Shown here: piece by piece, positions 46,851-54,344 of the stretch
Position numbering within the stretch: the stretch's first letter is position 1
How the letters are laid out: each line of letters begins with the position of its first letter
NCBI RefSeq assembly: GCF_000814825.1
Contig: NZ_CP009302.1
Span: forward strand, 1,488,001 to 1,552,000
Direction of reading: 5' to 3'
DNA: 64,000 nucleotides
From: Berryella intestinalis
GTDB taxonomy: Bacteria > Actinomycetota > Coriobacteriia > Coriobacteriales > Eggerthellaceae
Program-made: the position numbers and the translations under genes
Notes under the pieces: model-generated
The model's database searches: none
What the model saw: only the letters and a program-made list of their open reading frames with translations
What the model was told of the DNA's origin: nothing

Positions 46851-48062
46851 ATGAGCAAGCTCTCAAAAGAGGAGTTCAAGGAGTATCTTCGCTCCATACG
46901 CGAAGTGACCGAAGGACCGTTTGAGGAACTCCAAAAACAGGTCGAGGTAACTAATAAGTTCCCTGAAGAGTTCTTTGATCTTGCGCGCGAACACAATCTT
47001 TATAGATATGCCCTACCCGAAGAATTCGGTGGATGGGGCTTCACGGAAAAAGAAATCCTCCAGGTTCAAGAAGAGTTCTCCCGCGGACCAGGCGGAATGC
47101 GCATGCATCTTCACTATGCAGCCGATCTGAATTGGCGAATCCTAAACGACTATGGTTGCGAAGAGCTGCGCCAGGAATACATGCCTAAGTTTTGCGACAA
47201 AAGCGTCTTCACCAACTTCGCGCTCACCGAAAAAACCGGTGGTACGGGCGCCGATCTCCACTCTACTGCAATAAAAAACTCCGAGGGCAACTACGTGCTC
47301 AATGGCGAGAAATGGCTTATCTCTCACACCGACTGCTCTCAGTTCTCGTACGTTATTGCGGTGACCGATCCGAGTAAAAAGGGTGACGAAAGGTTGTCCG
47401 CATTCTTCGTCCCTATGGATAAGCCCGGATTCGAGCTCATTCCCATGCCGCACATGATGGGATGCCGGGGCGCTGGACATGCCGGCCTGCGGTTCACCAA
47501 TGTGATCTTGGAGCCAAAATACCTGCTCGGAGAAGAAGGGCAGGGAATGGAGATTGCTATGCACTCCTTAGCTATTTCGCGAGTTCACATCGCGGACTCT
47601 AATCTTGGTATGGCCCAAAAAATGCTCGAGATGTCTATACAGCGAGCACACGACCGGGTCACCTTCGGAAAGCCCATCGCCGAACGCCAAGCCATAAAAA
47701 TGAAAATCGCAAACATGGCCACTGTGATCCACGCGCTACGGACCATGTGCATAGATTTTGCCGACGACTATGATCGGGACCCGCATGGACCTTGCATCAA
47801 TGAAAAGGCAGCGATGTGCAAACTTTTCTCCATTGATGCCGTAAGAACAGTGTCAGACGAAATGCTAGAAATATTCGGTGGCGATGGTTACTTCGAGGAT
47901 TCTCCGTATGGACCGACCGAACGCCTGTACCGAGACTGTCGCGCCCTATGGCTCGAAGAGGGCGCCCCTTCTGTTCAGCGCATCACCATTACGCGCGATG
48001 CTTACAAGAATGGCGGGAGGCTGCTTTACCAGGACTGGATTGCTGGAGGAGATCTCTCCTGA
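46851..48062 (+). CDS. Acyl-CoA dehydrogenase (island copy 2)
   Basis: A 403-residue acyl-CoA dehydrogenase. FALTEKTGGTGADLHSTA is the FAD block, MMGCRGAGHAGLRFTNV the middle domain, and the C-terminus has FGGDGYFEDSPYGPTERLYRD followed by LEEGAPSVQRI, with Glu available at the classical base position although EGT has become EGA. The N-terminal region is closer to ordinary acyl-CoA dehydrogenases than that of copy 1. AGGGGG lies upstream of the ATG. It precedes the CoA ligase by about 310 bases, so a shared transcript is possible. Confidence 0.88.
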   Translation: MSKLSKEEFKEYLRSIREVTEGPFEELQKQVEVTNKFPEEFFDLAREHNLYRYALPEEFGGWGFTEKEILQVQEEFSRGPGGMRMHLHYAADLNWRILNDYGCEELRQEYMPKFCDKSVFTNFALTEKTGGTGADLHSTAIKNSEGNYVLNGEKWLISHTDCSQFSYVIAVTDPSKKGDERLSAFFVPMDKPGFELIPMPHMMGCRGAGHAGLRFTNVILEPKYLLGEEGQGMEIAMHSLAISRVHIADSNLGMAQKMLEMSIQRAHDRVTFGKPIAERQAIKMKIANMATVIHALRTMCIDFADDYDRDPHGPCINEKAAMCKLFSIDAVRTVSDEMLEIFGGDGYFEDSPYGPTERLYRDCRALWLEEGAPSVQRITITRDAYKNGGRLLYQDWIAGGDLS

Positions 48063-48374
48063 GGAAAAGCCTACCCACCTTCCAGAACTTTGTGGCATCA
48101 GGGGGCTCATAAGGGGACGATTTCGCATTAATAACCGTTAACCAAAACGGGAAATAAAGGTACTCTTACCGCAATCGAAAAGGAAGGTCTCAAGCTCGGA
48201 ATTGCTGCAACTGGGGATAGCGCTCGAGCTGGAAGACGTTCGAAAAGAAAAAGTACAGAATCGGGAAGCCGCTCTTTTCCGGGAGAAAGACCCGCTTCCC
48301 GATCAAACCCACCGTACAACGACATACCTCAACAGAAGCTTAGTCTGCGGATTACTTTGGAAAAGGGGACAATC
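48063..48374 (+). promoter_or_regulatory. Untranslated interval before the CoA ligase
   Basis: No supported gene lies here. It contains a 10-bp perfect inverted repeat (48260-48269 with 48294-48303) with a 24-base spacer, about 70 bases upstream of the ligase start. It could be an attenuator, a terminator without a T tract, or a processing site between dehydrogenase 2 and the ligase. Confidence 0.4.
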
Positions 48375-50024
48375 GTGATCACCGACCTACGCATTCTGGA
48401 TGAACTCAAGAAGAAGTACTACGACGCTGGATTCTGGTCTCACGATACGATCGAATCGGTCTGGACCAAACAAGTAGATCGATATTCGGACAAACCCTAC
48501 GTAAAAGACAACTACATCTCGCACTCCTACGCCGAAGTGGACGAGATGGCTGGAAAGCTTGCAGCATGGTTGACTGAAGTTGGGGTCCGTAACGGCGATG
48601 TTGTGACCTTCCAAATGCCTACGTGGGCTGAGTTTTGCGTGGTTTACGTTGCAGCGCTCAAAGTCGGTGCGGTCATGCATCCGCTTCCCAAAAACTTTAA
48701 CGACGAAGACCTTGTTCGTGCCATGAATCTAGTGGAATCGGTTGCTTTTATTTGCCCGACCTTCGAACACAAAACCGATTATGAAAACCAGGCCCTTTTG
48801 ATAAAGGACCGCATTCCTTCACTACGAGCTATCGCCGTAATCGACAAGCTGCAGCCCGCAAAAAGCTCTCTCCCCACGCTTTCATCGATCGTCGGTAAAT
48901 ATGATCCTATCAAACCAGGTAAGAGCGGGGCTCTATCCGATGATGTAGCCTGCATTCTCTCAACTTCCGGAACAACGGGAATACCGAAAGCCGTCCTGCT
49001 TACGCATAACAACATCCTCTTCTCTGAGCGCTCCATGGTAAATGGATTCCACTTAACTGAAAACGATATTGCGTACATGGCCTCGCCACTAAATCACGCC
49101 ACGGGTTTTTTCCACGGGCTTATAGCTCCTATGATTTCAGGGGGAACGTGCGTTCTAGACGAGCGATTCGTGGCCGACAAGGCAATCGATCGGATAAACT
49201 CCGAGAAATGCACGTGGTCAATGGCTGCAACTCCCTTCATATACGACCTGCTTACATGCATGTCAAAAACGGATAAACGAGCCGAAACCCTCAAGCTGTT
49301 TATGTGCGGGGGTGCCCCGCTCCCATCAACCTTGGTGCAATGCGCATATCATTACGGAATAACTTTATGCGAGATCTATGGTTCGACAGAAAGCTGCCCC
49401 CATGCTTTCGTCCCGCCTGAAAAGTGCCTTGATTGGAGCGGCGCGTGGTCGGGAATCCCCTTTGATGGAATCGAAGTAAAAGTCGCCAACAACGATGTCG
49501 AGGTTCCAAACGGAGAACAGGGAGAAGAACTATCGAGAGGGCCCCATTTGTTCGTTGGTTACTACAACAACGAAGGAGCCAATCAGCGAGCCCTAACCCC
49601 GGATGGGTGGTTCCGAAGCGGAGACCTTTGCTATCAAGACGATAAGGGTCGTATTCGTATCAATGGACGGAAAAAAGAGATCATTATCCGTGGCGGCGAA
49701 AATATCAGCGCCAACGAAATTGACGCTGCTCTAGTAGGTTGTCCGGGCATAACAGATCATGCAACTATCGGAATGCCCGACGACAGGCTTGGAGAGAGAA
49801 TCTGCACATTCGTTGTCTGCTCAGAAGAATCCCCCGCAGTCCTCCCCTCTGTAAAAAGCCTAACAGAATACCTTGAGAGCAAGCACATTCAGAAAAGGCT
49901 GTGGCCAGAACGGGTAGAGGTCATCGGCTCCATCCCCAGAACTTCAACTGGAAAAACAAAGAGACATCTTCTCGCCGACGAGATCAAACGCCGCATGAAG
50001 ATAGAGCAGGAAAGCGCTAAGTAA
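48375..50024 (+). CDS. AMP-forming acid-CoA ligase
   Basis: A 549-residue adenylate-forming enzyme that activates a carboxylic acid to its CoA thioester with ATP. The P-loop is STSGTTGIPKAVLLTH, followed by YGSTES (adenine pocket), GWFRSGDLCYQDDKGRIRINGRKKE shortened here to its hinge RINGRKKEIIIRGGENIS, and the C-terminal catalytic Lys in PRTSTGKTKR. The N-terminus (YYDAGFWSHDTI) resembles cyclohexanecarboxylate-CoA and FadK/CaiC-type ligases. The GTG at 48375 has AAGGGG 6 bases upstream; the TTG at 48357 is not preceded by a site. It heads a plus-strand group of three genes. Confidence 0.9.
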   Translation: MITDLRILDELKKKYYDAGFWSHDTIESVWTKQVDRYSDKPYVKDNYISHSYAEVDEMAGKLAAWLTEVGVRNGDVVTFQMPTWAEFCVVYVAALKVGAVMHPLPKNFNDEDLVRAMNLVESVAFICPTFEHKTDYENQALLIKDRIPSLRAIAVIDKLQPAKSSLPTLSSIVGKYDPIKPGKSGALSDDVACILSTSGTTGIPKAVLLTHNNILFSERSMVNGFHLTENDIAYMASPLNHATGFFHGLIAPMISGGTCVLDERFVADKAIDRINSEKCTWSMAATPFIYDLLTCMSKTDKRAETLKLFMCGGAPLPSTLVQCAYHYGITLCEIYGSTESCPHAFVPPEKCLDWSGAWSGIPFDGIEVKVANNDVEVPNGEQGEELSRGPHLFVGYYNNEGANQRALTPDGWFRSGDLCYQDDKGRIRINGRKKEIIIRGGENISANEIDAALVGCPGITDHATIGMPDDRLGERICTFVVCSEESPAVLPSVKSLTEYLESKHIQKRLWPERVEVIGSIPRTSTGKTKRHLLADEIKRRMKIEQESAK

Positions 50025-50033
50025 GTCACCAAG

Positions 50034-50600
50034 ATGAGTCAGCAAAGCATCGCCCGAAGCTATACGACCCAGAAACCGCGCATAGCCGAGGGCGATCTTT
50101 CGTTCTTTCTGGATACCGATACAGATCGGGTGCTAATAGACCTGGGAAAAGCTACGATTTCAAACGCAGGCTGCTCCACCTGCGATGATCAAGTGTTCGA
50201 GCCTCCCTATCTCGTTTCCTCCGATAAGCAGCTAGAGGAAACTCCTTCGATTGAAGCGCTTCAATTTCTCGATCCACAGGAAGCAAAGATCGAGCTCGAT
50301 TTTTCTATATCGGGAGGGTTTGACAACAACGCTATCACCGTTTCTTGGGCGCCCATTGAGCAAAAGAACCCCACGTGGGTTGCGCTAAGAACTTTCTCCG
50401 GATTCCAGATCAAGTATGTTAAATCGAAAGAAACGAAGGCTCTGACCTTTGCCTTGGCCGGAGAAGACGCTTACTGTTATTGTGGAGAGAATCCATGTCG
50501 TGAGTGTATTTTCAAGTGCAAATACGGTTTCGTTCTATACGCTTTGTTCGAAGAAGCTGGCTTAGTCAGATTACCCGTATCGCGCGTTCGATCACGATAG
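50034..50600 (+). CDS. Unknown Cys-rich protein beside a MetH-reactivation-like protein
   Basis: A 188-residue soluble protein of no recognised family. It has seven Cys: the pair Cys47/Cys50 in GCSTC, and the cluster Cys148, Cys150, Cys155, Cys158 and Cys162 in CYCGENPCRECIFKC, which looks like a metal or Fe-S site. It begins 10 bases after the CoA ligase stop and is followed 19 bases later by the next gene, so the three are probably co-expressed. The ribosome-binding site is weak. A role as an electron-transfer or assembly partner of the next protein is an inference from spacing only. Confidence 0.65.
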   Translation: MSQQSIARSYTTQKPRIAEGDLSFFLDTDTDRVLIDLGKATISNAGCSTCDDQVFEPPYLVSSDKQLEETPSIEALQFLDPQEAKIELDFSISGGFDNNAITVSWAPIEQKNPTWVALRTFSGFQIKYVKSKETKALTFALAGEDAYCYCGENPCRECIFKCKYGFVLYALFEEAGLVRLPVSRVRSR

Positions 50601-50619
50601 CATTTACGGGAGAAGAACT

Positions 50620-51387
50620 TTGCCTAGAATATATCGCCCAGTCATCGACGTTGACTGCCCTATAAAACCAGACGAGCACATAGCGGGCCTTGAAAGTATA
50701 CCTGAACTGTTCGAAGGAACAGGTGATCTGCAAAGACGCTGTGATCATATAAAAAAGGAAATCGTATCGGCATCCAGTCCTTGTGGAACGTACAAGTTTT
50801 TCAATCCCGCACCGTGCACCCTTCCCCCCGACTATACCGAACCTGCAATAAAGCTAGTGGGAACGATGTCGGTGCTTCATGGCGAAGCGGTATACAACAA
50901 ACTTCGCAAGGCAACCCACTGTGTGCTGATGGGAGCCTGTCTTGGACCTAGCTTCGATGAGGACGATTTAAAGAAAAAACTGGTGCACGACGAAATCGAC
51001 GCTGCCATTTTCTCAAAAACGATCGAAGCCTTGGTTGCACACACAGCAAACGTTGTGAACGCTGAAATCGTGAAAAGTGCTCTCGAAGAGGGTTGTTACA
51101 CCGATGACTACCTCGGATATTCTGAATCAAATGGTTTCCCACTTGAGTCTGTCTCTGACATCCTTTTCTACATGAAAGGCGAGGAGAGATTAGGCATGCA
51201 TGTTACCGAAGAAGGGAAGCTTGGCTTATCTTGCCCCGGAACCATTGGAATCGTCGCGGTATTCGATCCCGACAAGGGTCCTAAGCGCTCCTGCGGCCTG
51301 TGCAAATTCAGGGACTTCTGTAGCATCCGCTCAATTGGAATGACGTGCCATGGAAAAACCGGAGCCTTTAAGAGAGAAGATACTTAA
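50620..51387 (+). CDS. Stand-alone protein resembling the MetH AdoMet-reactivation domain
   Basis: A 255-residue protein. The central part resembles the activation domain of cobalamin-dependent methionine synthase as found in stand-alone clostridial proteins: ATHCVLMGACLGPSFDEDD aligns with the KxAVLFAATLG strand, then a long helix (VAHTANVVNAEIVKSALEE), LGYSESNGFPLESVSDIL in place of the PGYGDLPLELQ block, and LGMHVTEEGKL before the final strand. The C-terminus carries Cys225, Cys228, Cys234 and Cys243 in CGLCKFRDFC...TCHG, a probable metal site. Such proteins help reduce and remethylate oxidised corrinoids. The key Tyr-Gly of the SAM motif is altered, so activity is uncertain. The TTG start has GGAG 7 bases upstream. 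Confidence 0.6.
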   Translation: MPRIYRPVIDVDCPIKPDEHIAGLESIPELFEGTGDLQRRCDHIKKEIVSASSPCGTYKFFNPAPCTLPPDYTEPAIKLVGTMSVLHGEAVYNKLRKATHCVLMGACLGPSFDEDDLKKKLVHDEIDAAIFSKTIEALVAHTANVVNAEIVKSALEEGCYTDDYLGYSESNGFPLESVSDILFYMKGEERLGMHVTEEGKLGLSCPGTIGIVAVFDPDKGPKRSCGLCKFRDFCSIRSIGMTCHGKTGAFKREDT

Positions 51388-52189
51388 CCTGTTTTTCAAC
51401 GCTCCGCTTGGCAAATAGACGCAGGCGCTCATCTGGCAGATCGGAATACACCTTCTGCACGATAGCATCAGAATCGACAAGCCCATCCCTTTCGAGCAAA
51501 ACCTTGATTTTGGTGAGCCTATCCTTCCTATGCTGTCTGTACTCCCGAATCCGAATAGACGCTCTTTCAGAATTCATTAGATCAAGATGACCCGGCAAAA
51601 CCACCTTCACAAAGCCCTTTTCTAGCATCGCCTCGATTCGATCGAGGGTATCGAGGTAATCTGCAATGGAGCTATCTTCAGATCCCACAAAGCTCCATCC
51701 CTCCGAAAAAAGAACGTCTCCTGTGAAAAGAGCGCGCAACCCCGTAAGGTAATACCCCACCGAATCACTCGAATGCCCTGGGAGGGGGATAATCCTAATG
51801 AAGCCCTTCCCCAAGAAAGAATCGAGAGTTGCTTGGCTAAGCGTTCCGTTTCTCAATCCAAGGCAGGGAATATGCCAGACCTTGGAAAGGCGATTGCTTC
51901 CTCCAGCATGATCTCGGTGATCGTGAGTCAGAAGAATCACAGACGGATCAATTCGCTGATCAGCACACAATTGCTCTATGGCGCTCTGATGTCTCTGCTT
52001 GGAAACCGCCGGATCTATAATGCAGCACGAGTAGGTCGATCGATTGAAAACCACCCAGGTGTTCGTACCCGAAAACGACATAGCCGACGAATTGTCCGCT
52101 CTGACCAAGTACACACCCGGCAGCACCTCAAGAGGCTTTTCCGCCGCGACCGACAACCTAAACCTCCCCTTCGAGAACATAACCACCAT
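51368..52189 (-). CDS. Metallo-beta-lactamase-fold hydrolase
   Basis: A 273-residue MBL-fold protein of the glyoxalase II/LACTB2 type. The two-metal motif is LTHDHRDHAGG, PLPGHSSDSVGYYL gives the next His, FTGDVLF the bridging Asp and LPGHLDL the last His. A C-terminal winged-helix-like segment (RKDRLTKIKVLLERDGLVDSD) is the usual LACTB2 feature. Thioester hydrolysis is plausible in this setting. Its end overlaps the convergent upstream-strand gene by 20 bases, and its start overlaps the Nudix gene by 32 bases, so it is coupled to the latter. ATG codons at 52189 and 52180 are both possible. Confidence 0.87.
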   Translation of the reverse strand: MVVMFSKGRFRLSVAAEKPLEVLPGVYLVRADNSSAMSFSGTNTWVVFNRSTYSCCIIDPAVSKQRHQSAIEQLCADQRIDPSVILLTHDHRDHAGGSNRLSKVWHIPCLGLRNGTLSQATLDSFLGKGFIRIIPLPGHSSDSVGYYLTGLRALFTGDVLFSEGWSFVGSEDSSIADYLDTLDRIEAMLEKGFVKVVLPGHLDLMNSERASIRIREYRQHRKDRLTKIKVLLERDGLVDSDAIVQKVYSDLPDERLRLFAKRSVEKQVKYLLS

Positions 52190-53006
52190 CTTCGATGCGC
52201 ACCGGACAAAGCATGGTGGTCCGCACTGATTTTCTACCCCTCATGAACGAATCCAGTCCATCGGCCGCCTTCATTGTTTTGAGGTTATAGACCGTAGGAG
52301 GCATCACTACAAGTTTTGAACCCTCCCAGCACTCCAAAACCCACTCTGGATCCAGCCATTCAGCCGAAACGGATTCCGAGCTAACCTTTTGAGCAGACTG
52401 ACCTTCCGGCAATCGAGCTGAAAAGAAAAACGTGTCGTATCTTTTAGACGAAAACTCGGGAGTAGTCCAATGAGCCTGTGCTTTCAACAAGTCCGTACGA
52501 ATCGTCAACCTGTGCTTTCTTAAAAAGCTGCTGAATGAAATCTCGTGAGATTCGACCTTCCCGCGATCAGCAATCCAACCTTGGTTTTCGGAGCACAACT
52601 CCCCTTTTCTTTCCGCAAGAAGAACACCCGTCTCTTCAAACAACTCGCGAATAGCCGCATAAACGACTTTCCCAGCCCGATGCGAATCAATGCCGAACAG
52701 CTTCCCCCATTCATCAGGAGAGGTGCCAGACCAGGAAACCCTGTGAATATCGTCACGATCGTCCACACTGCCTCCCGGAAAGACCATGGCGTCAGGAACG
52801 AAAGCCATGGTTTTGCACCGTCGCAACATAAAGGTCTCGATTTGGTTTCCGCCTTCTCTCCCCCGCACCAGCATCACCGTAGAGGCCGGCTTCGGTTTTA
52901 CGGGTACACCACCATGTGTTTGAAACGCCTCTATCAGTTTTACTTGAGATTCACTGGCGTTAACCAGAACCTTTGAACCTGGTTCGATTGGAATATCTTT
53001 GATCAT
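52158..53006 (-). CDS. NUDT19-like Nudix hydrolase, possible CoA diphosphatase
   Basis: A 282-residue Nudix protein. The Nudix box is split as in the NUDT19 subgroup: FVPDAMVFPGGSVDD is followed, after about 30 residues, by AIRELFEETGVLL with the catalytic REx2EExG. NUDT19 and relatives cut CoA and acyl-CoA to phosphopantetheine products, so a role in turning over stalled CoA thioesters of the island is likely. The ATG at 53006 is preferred over a GTG nine bases upstream because AGGTGA is well spaced. Nudix-MBL gene pairs also occur near acyl-CoA genes in other actinobacteria. Confidence 0.85.
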   Translation of the reverse strand: MIKDIPIEPGSKVLVNASESQVKLIEAFQTHGGVPVKPKPASTVMLVRGREGGNQIETFMLRRCKTMAFVPDAMVFPGGSVDDRDDIHRVSWSGTSPDEWGKLFGIDSHRAGKVVYAAIRELFEETGVLLAERKGELCSENQGWIADRGKVESHEISFSSFLRKHRLTIRTDLLKAQAHWTTPEFSSKRYDTFFFSARLPEGQSAQKVSSESVSAEWLDPEWVLECWEGSKLVVMPPTVYNLKTMKAADGLDSFMRGRKSVRTTMLCPVRIEDGGYVLEGEV

Positions 53007-53018
53007 AGCTTTCACCTA

Positions 53019-53050
53019 CAAAAAGAGGGACGAACCAAAGCTCGTCCCTC
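53019..53050 (-). terminator. Intrinsic terminator after acyl-CoA dehydrogenase copy 3
   Basis: A 9-bp perfect stem (53025-53033 with 53042-53050) leads into TTTTTG on the minus strand. It separates the OYE-dehydrogenase 3 transcript from the Nudix-MBL pair; because it nearly abuts the Nudix start it may leak. Confidence 0.85.
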
Positions 53051-53072
53051 CATGGTTAAAAACCTCTCTTGA

Positions 53073-54257
53073 TTAAATGGTCCACAGGAAATCGGGATCC
53101 GCAGCCGCCTTCTCGTAGTCCTTGAGGATGCCGCGACCTGCGATGTGAACCATAATCTCCACAGTGCCTCCACCGATCTGGAAACCACGGCAGTCGAGCA
53201 TCAGACGGGAAACGCGGGTCTGGTCGGTATAGCCGAGACCGCCCATCAGTTGAAGCGCACGAGAGCAAACGTCGGTCAATGCAGGAGCTCCATAACGCTT
53301 CAGCAATGCAGCGTCGTTGTTGACCCAAATGCCGTTATCGAGCTTCCAGCAAGTCCGATAAAGGAAGTTTCGGGTGTTCGAAAGAGCGATCTGCATCTCG
53401 CAGATATGTTCCTGGACCAGCTGGAAGGATTTAATGCCCTTGCCAAACTGCAGACGCTCGGAAGTCCAAGCGCACGCATCGTCCATCGCAGCTTGAGCTT
53501 CACCCAAAAGCTCAGCCAAAAGAACGCAGCGCTCCCACTCGAAGTTCTTCATCAACTGCAGGAAGCCCTTGCCGGGAATACCGAGAGTCTGGTCCTCATC
53601 GATGACCACATCATCAAAGTGAACCATGGCAAAGGGCATGATCTGCATGCCGATCTTGTTCAAAGGCTCGATGGTCACGCCCTTGGCGTCAGCAGGAACA
53701 AGGTACATGGACATATTCTTGTTCTCGCGGGAAGGATCCTCGTCCTTGCACACAACGATAAAGCCGTCGGAATGCTCGCCCTGAGTAACCCAGGTCTTGG
53801 TGCCGTTAATGTGCACCTTGCCGTCGCCAGACTTGGTAGCGAGGCACGTCATGCCCTGGTTGTCAGATCCGGCGCCAGGCTCGGAAATCGCAAGGCAGTA
53901 CGGAGGATAACCATTCTCCTTGTAGTAGTCCATTGCGTACTTGATCTGCTCGGGCGACCCGAACTCAACAACATCGAACATGATGAGCAGGTTCGGAGCC
54001 ATCGGGATATTGCCGCCAGCGTGATTGAGCTCTTCGATAATCATCGCCATGGTGACATGGTCGACGGGAGTTCCACCGTACTCTTCCGGCAGACCGTACA
54101 TGCCCCATCCGCTATCAACCCACGCTTTTGCAACCTTGGGGTCAATACCGCGATTCTTATAGCCCGCAGCGATAACTTCCTCGGTCAAGTTCTCTTTTGC
54201 CCACTCGCGGATACCACGCTTGATGCGCAGCTGCTCTTCTGTGTAGCCGAAATCCAT
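53073..54257 (-). CDS. Acyl-CoA dehydrogenase (island copy 3), isovaleryl-type catalytic base
   Basis: A 394-residue acyl-CoA dehydrogenase. CLAISEPGAGSDNQGM and WVTQGEHSDGFIVV form the FAD block, and LMGGLGYTDQTRVSRLMLDCRG precedes IGGGTVEIMVHIAG, where the classical base Glu is Gly. A Glu is present instead in NFEWERCVLLAELLG, at the position used by isovaleryl-CoA and long-chain dehydrogenases, so the enzyme is probably active with a relocated base. AAGGAGG precedes the ATG. It follows the FadH-like flavoenzyme by about 90 bases on the same strand and ends at a strong terminator. Confidence 0.9.
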   Translation of the reverse strand: MDFGYTEEQLRIKRGIREWAKENLTEEVIAAGYKNRGIDPKVAKAWVDSGWGMYGLPEEYGGTPVDHVTMAMIIEELNHAGGNIPMAPNLLIMFDVVEFGSPEQIKYAMDYYKENGYPPYCLAISEPGAGSDNQGMTCLATKSGDGKVHINGTKTWVTQGEHSDGFIVVCKDEDPSRENKNMSMYLVPADAKGVTIEPLNKIGMQIMPFAMVHFDDVVIDEDQTLGIPGKGFLQLMKNFEWERCVLLAELLGEAQAAMDDACAWTSERLQFGKGIKSFQLVQEHICEMQIALSNTRNFLYRTCWKLDNGIWVNNDAALLKRYGAPALTDVCSRALQLMGGLGYTDQTRVSRLMLDCRGFQIGGGTVEIMVHIAGRGILKDYEKAAADPDFLWTI

Positions 54258-54344
54258 TTCCTTATCCTCCTTCTAATAACCCTTATATATTCCTTGCACT
54301 ATGTGCTAGAAACCTTTTTGATCTCCCGAAAGATCTCTCCCGAA

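Noticed and set aside
48128-48325. 65-residue open frame on the minus strand in the ligase leader
   Set aside because: No ribosome-binding site or recognisable sequence; probably untranslated leader.
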